A DNA stretch of 64,000 nt from MGBC163016 sp910588905 (GTDB taxonomy: Bacteria > Actinomycetota > Coriobacteriia > Coriobacteriales > Eggerthellaceae), in NCBI GenBank assembly GCA_948616985.1, contig CAPGDO010000001.1, positions 173,987 through 237,986 of the forward strand. Direction: 5' to 3'. Below, piece by piece: positions 1-9,161 of this stretch. Each line of letters begins with the position of its first letter. Within the stretch, counting starts at the first letter, position 1. The position numbers and the translations under genes are program-made. The notes beneath the pieces are model-generated. The model worked only from the letters and a program-made list of their open reading frames with translations. It was not told the origin of the DNA and did not search any database.

Positions 1-1459
1 TGGGGACCGAAGCGAGGCCGACCCCATCATCTTGGGGGGAGGACCCTGTGCTTTCAATCCCGAGCCCTATTCCCGAGCCTTCGATGCCCTCCTCATAGGC
101 GAGGGGGAGGGATCCTTGCCCGAGGCGTTGCGGTGCGTGCGCTCCCTCAGGGAAGAAGGCGCATCTCGCCAGGAGATCCTCGAGGCTTTGAGCCGGGTGG
201 AAGGGACCTACGTACCGTCTCTCTATGAGATGGATGGAGAGGCCGGGTGCTTGGTGCCCAAAGGAGCGGCCCCTCAGCAGGTGCGCAAGCGCATCTTCGA
301 CGGATTCGCGGATTCGGATGCCTGGGAGCCCATGGTGGTTCCCTTCGTGGAATGCGTCCATGACCGGTTGAACGTGGAAGTGCTCAGGGGGTGCTCCCGC
401 GGGTGCAGGTTCTGCCAAGCGGGCATGATCTACCGCCCGGTCCGAGAGCGGTCTGCTGACAACATCATCAGCGCCGTCGAGCGGGGGATCGCAGAGACGG
501 GCTACGAGGAGGTCAGCTTGACCTCGCTCTCTACCACTGACCATTCTCAGATATCCTCCATCCTGAGCCGCTTGAACGATCGCTTCGAGGGGACCGGGGT
601 GCGCCTGTCCATCCCCTCCCAGCGCTTGGACTCCTTCGGGGTGAGCATGGCAAGCCTCGTGGCGGGTCAGAAGCGGGGTGGCCTCACCTTCGCTCCGGAG
701 GCAGGTACCCAGCGCTTGCGGGACGTCATCAATAAGAACGTCACAGAACAGGATCTGATGAGCGCCGTGGATGCCGCCTTGGAAGCAGGGTGGCAGCGAG
801 TGAAGCTCTATTTCATGGTGGGATTGCCCACGGAGACGGATGAGGATGTGCGGCAGATCGGCCGGTTGGCGAGCGATGCCTTCGCTCGGATGCGCGAGGC
901 TACGCCTCCCTCCGATCGGGGTCGACTGAAGATGACCGTGGCAGTGGCCGTTTTCGTGCCCAAGGCTCACACTCCCTTCCAGTGGGAGGGGCAGGTCAGC
1001 CCCGAAGAAGCGCGTCGACGGGTGCAGCTGATCAAGGAAGCCGTTCGCTTCAAGGCGGTGCGCGTGGATTACCATGAGCCCAAGACCAGCTTCTTGGAGG
1101 CGGTCATGAGCCGGGGCGGCCGTGAGGTGGCGCTCTTGGTGGAAGAGGCTTGGAAGGCCGGCGCGCGGTTCGATGCCTGGACCGAGCACTTCTCAGAGGA
1201 TGCCTGGAGGCAGGCAGCGGAGAAGACGGGGGTCGATATGGAAGCGGTGGCCTTGAGCCCCTTCGCTCTGGATGACCCCCTGCCTTGGGACCATATAGAT
1301 GCTGGGGTATCCAAGCGCTTCCTGGCCAAAGAGCATGAGCGGGCCCATGCTGGCAGGGCCACAGAGGATTGCACCTTCGGTCCCTGTACGGTGTGCGGCA
1401 TCTGCGAAGAGCCCCGCAGCGGTCTGGCGCTCCAAGCTGAGAGGGGGTCCCATGGCTGA
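1..1459 (+). CDS. Radical SAM protein, TIGR03960 type (5' end outside window)
   Basis: The reading frame is open from the first bases, so the start lies upstream; the TTG at 32 sits inside the conserved GGGPCAFNPEP stretch and is not a real start. The protein carries the radical SAM cluster motif RGCSRGCRFC (DNA about 376-410), where three cysteines bind a 4Fe-4S cluster for S-adenosylmethionine cleavage. A cysteine cluster (CTFGPCTVCGIC) lies at the C terminus. The combination matches the TIGR03960 family, which is nearly always followed by a TIGR03936 partner, as here with an 8-base overlap. The family has an Elp3/B12-binding-like N-terminal part and is suspected of acting on tRNA, but no substrate is established to my knowledge. 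Confidence 0.9.
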   Translation, partial: GDRSEADPIILGGGPCAFNPEPYSRAFDALLIGEGEGSLPEALRCVRSLREEGASRQEILEALSRVEGTYVPSLYEMDGEAGCLVPKGAAPQQVRKRIFDGFADSDAWEPMVVPFVECVHDRLNVEVLRGCSRGCRFCQAGMIYRPVRERSADNIISAVERGIAETGYEEVSLTSLSTTDHSQISSILSRLNDRFEGTGVRLSIPSQRLDSFGVSMASLVAGQKRGGLTFAPEAGTQRLRDVINKNVTEQDLMSAVDAALEAGWQRVKLYFMVGLPTETDEDVRQIGRLASDAFARMREATPPSDRGRLKMTVAVAVFVPKAHTPFQWEGQVSPEEARRRVQLIKEAVRFKAVRVDYHEPKTSFLEAVMSRGGREVALLVEEAWKAGARFDAWTEHFSEDAWRQAAEKTGVDMEAVALSPFALDDPLPWDHIDAGVSKRFLAKEHERAHAGRATEDCTFGPCTVCGICEEPRSGLALQAERGSHG

Positions 1460-2081
1460 GGCTCGTACCTTCCGCCTTCGCGTCCGCTATGGCAAAGCGG
1501 GGCGGCTCTCCATGCTCTCTCACCTGGAGATCACCCATGCCCTTGAGCGCCTCGTGCGCCGCAGTGGTCTCCCTTTCGCGCTCTCCCAGGGGTTCTCTCC
1601 TCATATGAAGATCGCGTTCGGGCCAGCCTTGCCGGTAGGGGTAGGGGGAACGGATGAGGTGTTCGATGTGACGCTCACCGCCTATGTCGCTCCCGAGAAG
1701 GCCCTTGGCGCCCTCAAGGCGTGCGCGCCCTCTGATCTGATGCCTCGGGCTTGCGCCTATGTGGAACCCCAGGCTCCGGCGGCATCGGTGGCCTTCCCAG
1801 TGAGCAGCTACGAGGTGCGCCTCTCCTGTCCTTTGGAGAGCCTGCGCGTGCCCGAGTCGGTCACCCTCGTGCGCAAAGGGAAGGAGAAGGAGCTTCGGTG
1901 CGTTGACTTCTTGGAGGGTGAGCCCGGGCTCACGTCGGAAGGGTTCACGTTCGCTCTCAGATCCAAGGATACCGGTTCGCTTCGCGCTGATGCCTTCGCC
2001 TCTGCTCTCCTTGCGGAGAGCTGTGGGGAAGGGGCAGCGCCCGCCATCGTCTCCTTCACCCGGTGCGCTCTGAGCGCTTAG
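1452..2081 (+). CDS. TIGR03936 family radical SAM-linked protein (DUF2344)
   Basis: A 209-residue protein that starts inside the end of the preceding radical SAM gene (ATG at 1452 with a GAGAGGGGG ribosome binding site). The N terminus (FRLRVRYGKAGRLSMLSHLE, then SQGFSPHMKIAFGPALPVG) is characteristic of the DUF2344/TIGR03936 family. This family is found beside, or fused to, TIGR03960 radical SAM proteins. The overlap implies translational coupling and probably a two-protein complex. Function is unassigned; an RNA-related role is inferred only from the partner. In many other genomes the pair precedes RNase G and ribosomal protein genes, whereas here it precedes a CydDC exporter. Confidence 0.9.
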   Translation: MAEARTFRLRVRYGKAGRLSMLSHLEITHALERLVRRSGLPFALSQGFSPHMKIAFGPALPVGVGGTDEVFDVTLTAYVAPEKALGALKACAPSDLMPRACAYVEPQAPAASVAFPVSSYEVRLSCPLESLRVPESVTLVRKGKEKELRCVDFLEGEPGLTSEGFTFALRSKDTGSLRADAFASALLAESCGEGAAPAIVSFTRCALSA

Positions 2082-2086
2082 CCGCC

Positions 2087-5000
2087 ATGGGGGATGATGG
2101 CCTCAGGGGCATCCAGGGGGTGCGCGCCCAACGTGGCATCTGCCTTGCCCTCTCCTTGGCATCAGCGGTGCTCATCTGCGCTCAATGCGCTGCCTTGGGC
2201 TTCGCCATCACCTCGCTCTGGCAGGGGGTCCCGCTCGGTGAGGTGATCTGGGCAGTGCTCGGGTTCATCAGTTGTTTTGCAGGTCGTTTGGGGCTTTCTG
2301 CCCTGGAGGACTTCCTCTCCTGCCGCTTCGCCTTCCATGCGTCCGGCAAGCTGGAACGGGAGTACCTGAATGCCCTTGCCTTCTCGGGGCCTGCTCTCGT
2401 TCAGCGGTTCGGTCCTGCTTCGAGCGTCCTTGCCGCTACCGCTGACATCACGAAGGTCCGGGACTATATCGCGAGCATCCTGCCCAAACAGGTTGCCATG
2501 GTGGCCGTCCCCTTGGCGCTCTGCGTTGCCATCTTCGCCTTCGACGAGGTGAGCGGATTCATCGTGGCTGTCTGCTTTCCGTTCATCATCATCTTCATGC
2601 GCCTGGTGGGACACACCGCCTCCGATGATGCTGCCCGGCGTCACGAGGGCTTTGCCCAGATGTCCGATCATTTCATGGACGCTCTCCGCGGGCTGTCCAC
2701 CTTGCGGGTCTTCGGTCGTGCCCAGGGCTATGGGAAGGCTGTGTTCGCGGCTTCAGAGGAATACCGCCGCCAGGTGATGCGCACCTTGCGCACGGCAACG
2801 CTCTCCAGCACGGTGCTGGATATCTTCGCCACCTGTGGGCTGGCGGCCGTTGCCATCATGTTGGGGTTCCGCTTGGTGGAGGGCGAGGTGGGCTTCTTCC
2901 CTGCCCTTTGCGTCCTGCTCTTGGTACCCGAGTTCTTCATCCCCATCCGTCGTTTCGCGAAGGGCTTCCACGCTAGCTTGGAGGGGAAGTCGGCCCTGGC
3001 CCAGGTGCGCCAGGCCATCGGCTTTGCAACGGATGCCGCCTCCCGGCAGGTGGGCTATGAGAGCATGGAGAACGAACCGGACCTGATCTGCGCTCTGGGC
3101 CGCTCGGACCTTCCTCGCATCAGGTTCGAAGGCGTGCGGTTCTCCTATGGTGGCGGCCCTCATATCCTCAAGGATGCCACCTTCGATCTGGGAGAGGCCC
3201 GGCTCGTGGTGGTCACGGGGCCCAGTGGCGCGGGAAAATCAACGCTTTTGGATATCCTGGCTGGCTTCACTGACCCTACCAGTGGCCACATCTGCGTGAA
3301 CGGCGCGGAGGCGGAAACGCTGAAACGGGCGGATTGGCATTCCCATGTGGCATACATCCCTCAGCGACCTCATATCTTCAATGGCTCTTTGAGGGACAAT
3401 GTGCGTCTCTTGGATCCGAAGGCCACTGATGAGCGGATCGCTGATGCCCTGCACCAGGTGGGATTGGGGCGGCTGGTGGAGGAAGGGGAGGGCCTGGATG
3501 CGCTGCTCGGCGAAGGGGGGCGCCCGCTTTCGGGGGGAGAGGCCCATCGGGTGGCTCTGGCCCGGGCTTTGGCGGATCCGGGGCGCAGGGTGGTGGTGCT
3601 GGACGAGCCCACGGCCCATCTGGATATCCTCACTGAATATGACCTGGAGCGTACGCTCCAAGAGGCCTTCGCTTCCAAGCTGGTCATCATGGCCACCCAT
3701 CGCCTGCGCTGGACGGAGCGGGCTGATGTGAACCTCGTGGTGGAAGGCGGTCGGGTCAGGATGGAGGGCCCTCGCACCCAGACCCAAGGGATGGAGGATG
3801 ATCTGGATTGGTTCAGGGCCCATATGCCCAAGAGGGGAAGCGAAGGGATGGTCGACGGGTCCGTTGCGTCCACCTCACCCCAGAGAGAGGAGTCCTTCGA
3901 TGGGAATGCATCCGTCGCTGCTCCCCAGGGTGTTCCGTCCCTTGGGCGCATGCTCTTTCGCAATCACGCCGGTCTGGCGCTTCTTTCCATCCTGCTCTCG
4001 GTGGTGGCAGCGCTCTTCGCATCTGCGCTGATGTTCACCTCCGGCTATATGATCTCCTTGGCGGCGGCCATCCCCTTCACTGTCCTCGCTTTGCATCTGC
4101 CCTCCATCCTCGTACGTATCTTCGGTGTGGGCAAGCCTCTCATAGACTACATCGAACGGCTGCTGGGCCATGATTGGGTCCTGCGCGCGACCAGCCTGCT
4201 CAGGCGGCGGCTCTTCGAGGCAGTGGAGCGCCGGGAAGGGGTGCAGCGCACCTTCAAGCTGGGGGATGTGCTGGCAACGCTGGCTGAGGATATCGCGGCT
4301 GTCCAGGATCTCTTCCTGCGCTGCGCTTTCCCCTTGGCCTGCGCGCTCATCTTGGTGCTGATCGTGCCCTTGGCGGCTTCGTTCGCCTCAGGGCTTCTCG
4401 GGGCGGCTCTCTTCGCCCTGATGCTCTTGGCTACGGTGGGGATCGGTGTGGGGGCGCTCTTGCTGGACCGGAGGAGGCTTGACGAGGCCCAGGCTACCAC
4501 GCGCTCCCTTTACGGCATCCTGACCGATCATGTCCTGGGGATCCGGGATGTGATCCTCTCTGGCCAGGGGAGCGCTTTTGCCGAGCGCATAGCTCGGGTC
4601 CATGAACGCTCTGATGGCCTCGAGCGCTCTCTGGCAGCCCGCAAGCGCCTGCGCTCCTTCGCCTGCCAGCTGCTGATGGGCTTCGCGGTCGTCTTCTGCC
4701 TCATCTGGTCCTCTCAGGCTTTCACCCTTGCTCCTGAGGGCGTGCCGTTCGCGCAGGGAGGGCAGGAAGGGATGCTGGTGGATCTGCTTGCGAACCTGGC
4801 TCCCACCGGGGAGGCTCCTTGGCCGCCCAACTGGATAGCTGCCTTCTCCATCTGCCTCTTCCCGCTGATCGAATTCCTGCTGCCTGCCACAGAGGCGTTC
4901 TTGGAGGGGCATGCGACCCGCCAGGGTGCCCAGCGCCTAGGGGTTATCCTGGGAGGCGCCGATGGTCCTGCCCGCGCCGCTCATGCCCATGCCGCACCTG

Positions 5001-5620
5001 TCCAGGATGCATCTTGGGCTGTTGAGATGGAAGGGGTGGGCCTGTCGTTTCCGGGATGCTCTCGTCCTGCGCTCTGCGGCCTGGACCTTCGCATCCCAAA
5101 GGGGAGCCTCACTGCCGTGGTCGGTCCGAGCGGGGCAGGGAAGAGCACCTTCGCGAAGCTCATCGCCTGCGTCCTTAGGCCCACCGTTGGCACCGTGCGC
5201 ACCCAGGGCAGCGTCGGGTTGATAGAGCAGGATGCCTATGTGTTCCACAAGAGCTTGCGGGAGAACCTCCTGATAGCCGATGGTACGGCGACGGATGACC
5301 GGTTGGTGCGCGTGCTGGGCCAGGTGGGGCTCTCGGGGCTGTTGGAGCGGCTGCCGAAGGGGTTGGACAGCCTGCTGGCCCCGGGGGGAGAGGATGTCTC
5401 GGGGGGTGAGGCCTGTCGCATCACTGTAGCCCGAGCGCTGCTGGCAGGGTTCGATACCATCATCCTTGACGAGCCGTTCCGAGCACTGGACCCTGATACC
5501 GAACGGGCCGTCATGGATACCATTCAGGAGACCCTGGCTGATAAGACGGTGATCGTCATAACCCATCATATCCAGGATATCCGTCGCTTCGATGATGTCA
5601 TCTTCATGGCCGCTCCGTGA
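2087..5620 (+). CDS. cydDC: Fused heterodimeric-type ABC exporter CydDC
   Basis: A single 1177-residue polypeptide holds two complete ABC exporter halves. Half one has a membrane domain (about 10-310), Walker A GPSGAGKS at 378-385, signature LSGGEAHRVALARAL and Walker B VVVLDEPTAHLD. Half two has a second membrane domain (about 620-960), Walker A GPSGAGKS at 1013-1020, signature VSGGEACR and TIILDEP. CydD and CydC are normally separate subunits that export cysteine/glutathione or handle heme for cytochrome bd assembly; fused forms are known in actinobacteria. ATG 2087 is preferred over GTG 2063, which would overlap the upstream gene, but neither has a clear ribosome binding site. No cydAB genes are in the window, so the substrate is inferred from family resemblance. 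Confidence 0.85.
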   Translation: MGDDGLRGIQGVRAQRGICLALSLASAVLICAQCAALGFAITSLWQGVPLGEVIWAVLGFISCFAGRLGLSALEDFLSCRFAFHASGKLEREYLNALAFSGPALVQRFGPASSVLAATADITKVRDYIASILPKQVAMVAVPLALCVAIFAFDEVSGFIVAVCFPFIIIFMRLVGHTASDDAARRHEGFAQMSDHFMDALRGLSTLRVFGRAQGYGKAVFAASEEYRRQVMRTLRTATLSSTVLDIFATCGLAAVAIMLGFRLVEGEVGFFPALCVLLLVPEFFIPIRRFAKGFHASLEGKSALAQVRQAIGFATDAASRQVGYESMENEPDLICALGRSDLPRIRFEGVRFSYGGGPHILKDATFDLGEARLVVVTGPSGAGKSTLLDILAGFTDPTSGHICVNGAEAETLKRADWHSHVAYIPQRPHIFNGSLRDNVRLLDPKATDERIADALHQVGLGRLVEEGEGLDALLGEGGRPLSGGEAHRVALARALADPGRRVVVLDEPTAHLDILTEYDLERTLQEAFASKLVIMATHRLRWTERADVNLVVEGGRVRMEGPRTQTQGMEDDLDWFRAHMPKRGSEGMVDGSVASTSPQREESFDGNASVAAPQGVPSLGRMLFRNHAGLALLSILLSVVAALFASALMFTSGYMISLAAAIPFTVLALHLPSILVRIFGVGKPLIDYIERLLGHDWVLRATSLLRRRLFEAVERREGVQRTFKLGDVLATLAEDIAAVQDLFLRCAFPLACALILVLIVPLAASFASGLLGAALFALMLLATVGIGVGALLLDRRRLDEAQATTRSLYGILTDHVLGIRDVILSGQGSAFAERIARVHERSDGLERSLAARKRLRSFACQLLMGFAVVFCLIWSSQAFTLAPEGVPFAQGGQEGMLVDLLANLAPTGEAPWPPNWIAAFSICLFPLIEFLLPATEAFLEGHATRQGAQRLGVILGGADGPARAAHAHAAPVQDASWAVEMEGVGLSFPGCSRPALCGLDLRIPKGSLTAVVGPSGAGKSTFAKLIACVLRPTVGTVRTQGSVGLIEQDAYVFHKSLRENLLIADGTATDDRLVRVLGQVGLSGLLERLPKGLDSLLAPGGEDVSGGEACRITVARALLAGFDTIILDEPFRALDPDTERAVMDTIQETLADKTVIVITHHIQDIRRFDDVIFMAAP

Positions 5621-5653
5621 GGGTTCCGGAGATGATCCTCATCGTGGGTTCGC

Positions 5654-6448
5654 TCATACGGATAGTGCCCAGAAGTTGCGGGCTTGGGAGATGATGGTAT
5701 CCAGATCCCATCTCTGCTTGCTGCGCTCGGGGGAATTGGGGTCGCGCACTTCTATGGCATCCGGATCGTCGCCGCCAGCCAGCAGGATGAAATGCCCATC
5801 AGTGGTGAAATCCCCTGGCCCGACGCAGCCTATGACCGGGTGGCCCATGCGCAGCTGGGTCATGATGACATCGCTGCTGGCAGGTAGCTCCCGAGAGCGC
5901 ATCCCCAGCTTCTGCGCACCTTCCTCCATGAAGCTCCAGCTGGTGGCACCGGCATCTACGAACCCGTGGTCTTCGCTGAAGCGGCTCATCTCTACCGGCC
6001 CCAAAGAGGTCTTGCCTGTGAGGTAGATATAGGCCATGGAAAGGGCCGTAGGACCACAGCCGTGGGTGCTGATCGTGGCACCGGCATAGGGCTCCTGGGC
6101 CCAGGCCTCGTCGATCTGATAGAGGTAGGGCATCTCCCCGCGCTTCCATTGGGATACCGGCGTGCTCAGCCTTCCCGAGCGGCTCTCCTGACCAGAGAGT
6201 GCGCTACCCGTTGCATTCGCTGATCCCAGCAGCCCGCTATCCTTCACGGTGGTGAGCACCATACCCAATAGGATGACAGCGAAGGCCAATGACGCCACCA
6301 TGGCTATGGCTTTGAGCACGGGTAGCGGCGCTGGCTGGGTAGGCGTGGGGCGATAGGGAACGTTCCGTTCGGAACAGGTGGGAGCAACGCTCCGAGTTCG
6401 GTACCGAGGGTTGTAGTTGAGGGTAGGGGGAGGCGGATAGGTGCCCAT
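5654..6448 (-). CDS. Membrane-anchored C39-like cysteine peptidase
   Basis: A 264-residue protein with a Pro-rich cytoplasmic N terminus, one membrane segment (about 44-67) and an extracellular papain-like C39_2 domain. The likely catalytic residues are C131 in THGCGPTAL, H219 in TTDGHFILL and D236 in VRDPNSP, with Q111 in YLYQIDEAW as the oxyanion residue. The start is decided by the AAAGGAG site just upstream of ATG 6448; an in-frame TTG seven codons earlier would place that site inside the gene. It is transcribed divergently from the response-regulator gene and converges with cydDC. Such domains cleave peptides or peptidoglycan cross-links outside the cell; the substrate is unknown. A link to the adjacent two-component system is plausible but inferred. 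Confidence 0.8.
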   Translation of the reverse strand: MGTYPPPPTLNYNPRYRTRSVAPTCSERNVPYRPTPTQPAPLPVLKAIAMVASLAFAVILLGMVLTTVKDSGLLGSANATGSALSGQESRSGRLSTPVSQWKRGEMPYLYQIDEAWAQEPYAGATISTHGCGPTALSMAYIYLTGKTSLGPVEMSRFSEDHGFVDAGATSWSFMEEGAQKLGMRSRELPASSDVIMTQLRMGHPVIGCVGPGDFTTDGHFILLAGGDDPDAIEVRDPNSPERSKQRWDLDTIISQARNFWALSV

Positions 6449-6597
6449 GGGTGCTCCTTTCTCAGGCAAGCCTCATATCAGGGCCTGAGAGAACCCTATC
6501 CGACCGTCCCCTTAACCTTCCCATAGCGAAATCCTAAGATTTCCTTAATTCGCGTCTCGGAGGAGCATTCTGGTCAGATGAAACCCCTCTTGGCCTC

Positions 6598-6603
6598 TAC
6601 AAT
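6598..6603 (+). promoter_or_regulatory. Candidate -10 element for the two-component operon
   Basis: TACAAT ends seven bases before ATG 6610, which places transcription initiation at or next to the start codon. No ribosome binding site precedes the ATG, so the mRNA may be leaderless. No convincing -35 hexamer is visible. The 160-base divergent region upstream holds TTAACC (6512), TAAGAT (6535) and TTAATT (6545), which could be half-sites for an OmpR/PhoB-type regulator; this is weak. Confidence 0.4.
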
Positions 6604-6609
6604 GGGCTC

Positions 6610-7344
6610 ATGGATAACCCTTCGAACAAGCGCATCCTGGTAGTGGATGATGAAGTGGCCATCGCTGATCTAGTGGCCAGCATCTTCCAAGGGGAAGGAT
6701 TCTCTGTCCGGGCATGCTATGGGCCCGAAGAGGCCTTGGAGGCGGTCCGCTCCGAGGCGTTCGACCTCGCCCTCATAGATATCATGATGCCGGGGATGGA
6801 TGGCCTTGAGCTCCTTCCCAAGCTGAGAGCAGCTTCAACTCCCATGCCTGTCATCTTCCTCACCGCCAAGGATGAAGAAGCCGATATCGTGGTGGGCTTT
6901 GCTTTGGGAGCGGAGGATTACGTGACGAAGCCCTTCAAGCCGCGAGAGTTGGTGGCCCGGGTGAGGGCGCGGCTCCGGCGCGGGGAAGGCTCATCCTCTA
7001 AAGAGAACTCGCACGAGTTGGCCCAGCTATCCAACGCGGGCATCACCATGGAGGTCAAGGCCCATCAAGCCTTTCTCCACGATATCCCGCTTGCTCTTAC
7101 CCCGAAGGAGTTCGGCATCCTGCAGCTGCTGCTTTCGCGCCAGGGGGAACCCGTTTCGGCCAAGGAGCTCTATGAGCAGGTGTGGCAGGAGCCAGCCAAC
7201 GCCTCATCCACGAACACGATCATGGTGCACATCCGTCATCTGCGTCAGAAGCTGGCGCACATAGATTCATCCGTGGAATTCATCCAAACGGCCTGGGGTG
7301 TGGGGTATAGGATCGCGAAGGGCCCGGAGAGGGATCGACCATGA
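6610..7344 (+). CDS. OmpR/PhoB-family response regulator (VanR-like)
   Basis: A 244-residue DNA-binding response regulator. The receiver domain (about 7-120) has the acidic pair in VVDDE (13-14), the phosphoacceptor D57 in LIDIMMPG, T85 in FLTAKD and K107 in VTKPF. A winged-helix trans_reg_C domain fills about 145-240 (LTPKEFGILQLLLS; TVW-type ending AWGVGYRI). The ATGA overlap with the following histidine kinase shows a co-translated pair. The kinase resembles VanS, so the pair probably senses cell-envelope stress. The divergent peptidase gene is a candidate target. A specific inducer cannot be read from sequence. Confidence 0.92.
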   Translation: MDNPSNKRILVVDDEVAIADLVASIFQGEGFSVRACYGPEEALEAVRSEAFDLALIDIMMPGMDGLELLPKLRAASTPMPVIFLTAKDEEADIVVGFALGAEDYVTKPFKPRELVARVRARLRRGEGSSSKENSHELAQLSNAGITMEVKAHQAFLHDIPLALTPKEFGILQLLLSRQGEPVSAKELYEQVWQEPANASSTNTIMVHIRHLRQKLAHIDSSVEFIQTAWGVGYRIAKGPERDRP

Positions 7345-8840
7345 GGGGCGAGCGGTACTCTGACCAGGCGCGTCTGCTTCGGCGGCGGCTCTCCTTGAAG
7401 CTGCTACGGGACTGGCTCATCTATACCGTGCTCTTCGCTTCCGCAGCCTTGGTGCTCAATGCCATGCTGGTGCCGCGCATCGCTGATGATATCGCCGATG
7501 CCACCTCCGAATGGCGTTACTGGGACCTTGCTGACTATTCTCTAGAGACCTGTCTGGATGGGCTGGATGGGCATCTCTTGGCGATGCAAGAGCCAAGCGC
7601 GGATCCCGCTGAAGACGAAGAGCGCCGTCAAAGCATCCTCTATGAGATAGAGCTTGCCTTCGAGATCATGGCGGCCAAGGGGACGCCCCCTGAAGACATC
7701 TTGGCTGAAGGCTCCATCAGTCAAGATGCCACCGAAGAGCTGGCTCCTTCCACCCATCTGCTCGTGACTTTGGATGGGTCACGGCCCCAGTGGTTGACGC
7801 TGGATGAGCTGCGTCAGCAGCTCATCTACAAGGATGCCTTGAGCAATGGCTCTTCTTGGGAGGATTGGCAGTTCTATTCCACCGAGTCCACCGTCGAAGG
7901 GCGGGACCTCTCGGTCTATAAGGGCATCCGTGCGTTCAAGCTACCCGTCGCCCTCGGGTCCTATCTATTGGGTTGCATCCTGGTGGTGCTGGTGGGGTTC
8001 GGAAGGTCCCTTCGCTATTTCGATGAGCTCTCCCGGGCCGTGGGCGGTCTGTTGTCCGACAAGGGAAAGCCCGTGGAGCTCTCGCGGGACTTGGTTATCA
8101 CCCAGAGTGAATTGAACGACATCCGCCTGTCATCCTTGGCTGATGAGCGGGCGGCGAAGGCGGCAGAGCAGCGCAAGGATGAGCTGGTGGCCTATCTAGC
8201 CCATGACATCAAGACACCCCTCACCTCCGTGCTCGGCTATCTGCTGCTCTTGGATGAGGCTCCCGATATGGCTCCGGACACCCGCAGGCGCTACATCAAG
8301 ACGGCGGTTGATAAGGCAGAGCGCCTGGAGGGCCTGATCGATGAGTTCTTCGAGATTACCCGCTATAACCTCCAGTCCATCCCCATAGAGCGAGAGCAGG
8401 TCGATCTCACGATGCTCTGCCAGCAGGTGGCCGATGAATCCTTCCCAGAGGCAGAGGCGCGTTCTTTGACGCTGGCCGTGACGGGCCCGAAGGAGGCGAA
8501 GGCCTTCGTGGATCCAGGCAAGCTGGCCCGGGCGGTGGGGAACGTGGTGCGCAATGCCGTTGCTTTCGCCGACAGCGGCACGGCAGTCGATATCAGCCTC
8601 AAGCCGGACGCAGACCAATGGAGGCTGACCATAGCGGACCAAGGCAAGGAGATATCCCCTGCGCACCTGGAGAGCATCTTCGAGAAGTTCTATCGGGAGG
8701 ATGCCTCCCGATCTTCTGCTTATGGCCGGGCGGGGCTCGGGTTGGCTATCGCCAAGGAGATCGTCTTGGCCCATAAGGGCACCATCACCGCAACCAGCGA
8801 AGAAGGCCTCACTGCCTTCATCATCACGCTACCCCGATGA
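7341..8840 (+). CDS. Sensor histidine kinase (VanS-like)
   Basis: A 499-residue membrane kinase. It has a membrane segment near residues 22-45, an extracellular sensor of about 150 residues rich in acidic residues, a second membrane segment at about 199-222, a HAMP-like linker, the HisKA domain with H288 in AYLAHDIKTPLTS, and a C-terminal HATPase with an N-box (VGNVVRNAV), a G1-like DQGKEIS stretch and a G2 box (GRAGLGLAIAKEI). The H-box wording AHDIKTPLTSVLGYL is typical of VanS-type kinases. It overlaps the response regulator by four bases. The large acidic sensor shows no recognised ligand-binding fold. Vancomycin resistance itself is not implied because no vanHAX genes are present. Confidence 0.9.
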   Translation: MRGERYSDQARLLRRRLSLKLLRDWLIYTVLFASAALVLNAMLVPRIADDIADATSEWRYWDLADYSLETCLDGLDGHLLAMQEPSADPAEDEERRQSILYEIELAFEIMAAKGTPPEDILAEGSISQDATEELAPSTHLLVTLDGSRPQWLTLDELRQQLIYKDALSNGSSWEDWQFYSTESTVEGRDLSVYKGIRAFKLPVALGSYLLGCILVVLVGFGRSLRYFDELSRAVGGLLSDKGKPVELSRDLVITQSELNDIRLSSLADERAAKAAEQRKDELVAYLAHDIKTPLTSVLGYLLLLDEAPDMAPDTRRRYIKTAVDKAERLEGLIDEFFEITRYNLQSIPIEREQVDLTMLCQQVADESFPEAEARSLTLAVTGPKEAKAFVDPGKLARAVGNVVRNAVAFADSGTAVDISLKPDADQWRLTIADQGKEISPAHLESIFEKFYREDASRSSAYGRAGLGLAIAKEIVLAHKGTITATSEEGLTAFIITLPR

Positions 8841-8866
8841 AGGGGCGCACGACGCTCCCTTCCATC

Positions 8867-8892
8867 AGAAGGCTGAGCCTGGGGGGCCTTCT
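8867..8892 (+). terminator. Weak stem-loop downstream of the kinase gene
   Basis: AGAAGGC at 8867-8873 pairs with GCCTTCT at 8886-8892 around a 12-base loop. There is no T-run, so this may act as an mRNA 3' end protector or a weak terminator. Confidence 0.3.
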
Positions 8893-8960
8893 CGTCCCCT
8901 TCGGGCCTGCCGGAGAAGATGGGATCTCCATCCTTTTCATCCCACGCGTTTGAGGCTATC

Positions 8961-9158
8961 ATGCATCCTATGGCAAAGCATGAAGAATACGACTGGCTCA
9001 ACGACCCTTTCGATGAGAAGAAGATCGCCGAGGAGCAAGAGCAGGCGAAGATGTCTGGCTGCTCTCGGATGGGCGTGCTCATCGCGGCTATCGTGGTCAT
9101 CGTCATCCTCGTGCTCTTCGCTTTCGTCTCTTGCTCCGTTCTCACCCTCGGTGCCTGA
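8961..9158 (+). CDS. Small single-span membrane protein, unknown function
   Basis: A protein of about 65 residues with a charged N-terminal half (YDWLNDPFDEKKIAEEQEQA) and one C-terminal membrane helix (VLIAAIVVIVILVLFAFVSC). No family is recognised. The start is uncertain. ATG 8961 has GAGG five bases upstream. ATG 8970 lies seven bases after a good -10 hexamer (TATCAT, 8957-8962), which would make the mRNA leaderless and the protein begin MAKHEE. Its position directly before dus-hemW suggests co-transcription rather than a shared function. Confidence 0.6.
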   Translation: MHPMAKHEEYDWLNDPFDEKKIAEEQEQAKMSGCSRMGVLIAAIVVIVILVLFAFVSCSVLTLGA

Positions 9159-9161
9159 TCC

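Noticed and set aside
6340..6400. GGAACGTTCC and GTTCGGAAC near the start of the C39-like gene, considered as LexA boxes
   Set aside because: Half-site spacing does not fit the N4 spacing of the other boxes, and the sites lie inside coding DNA.
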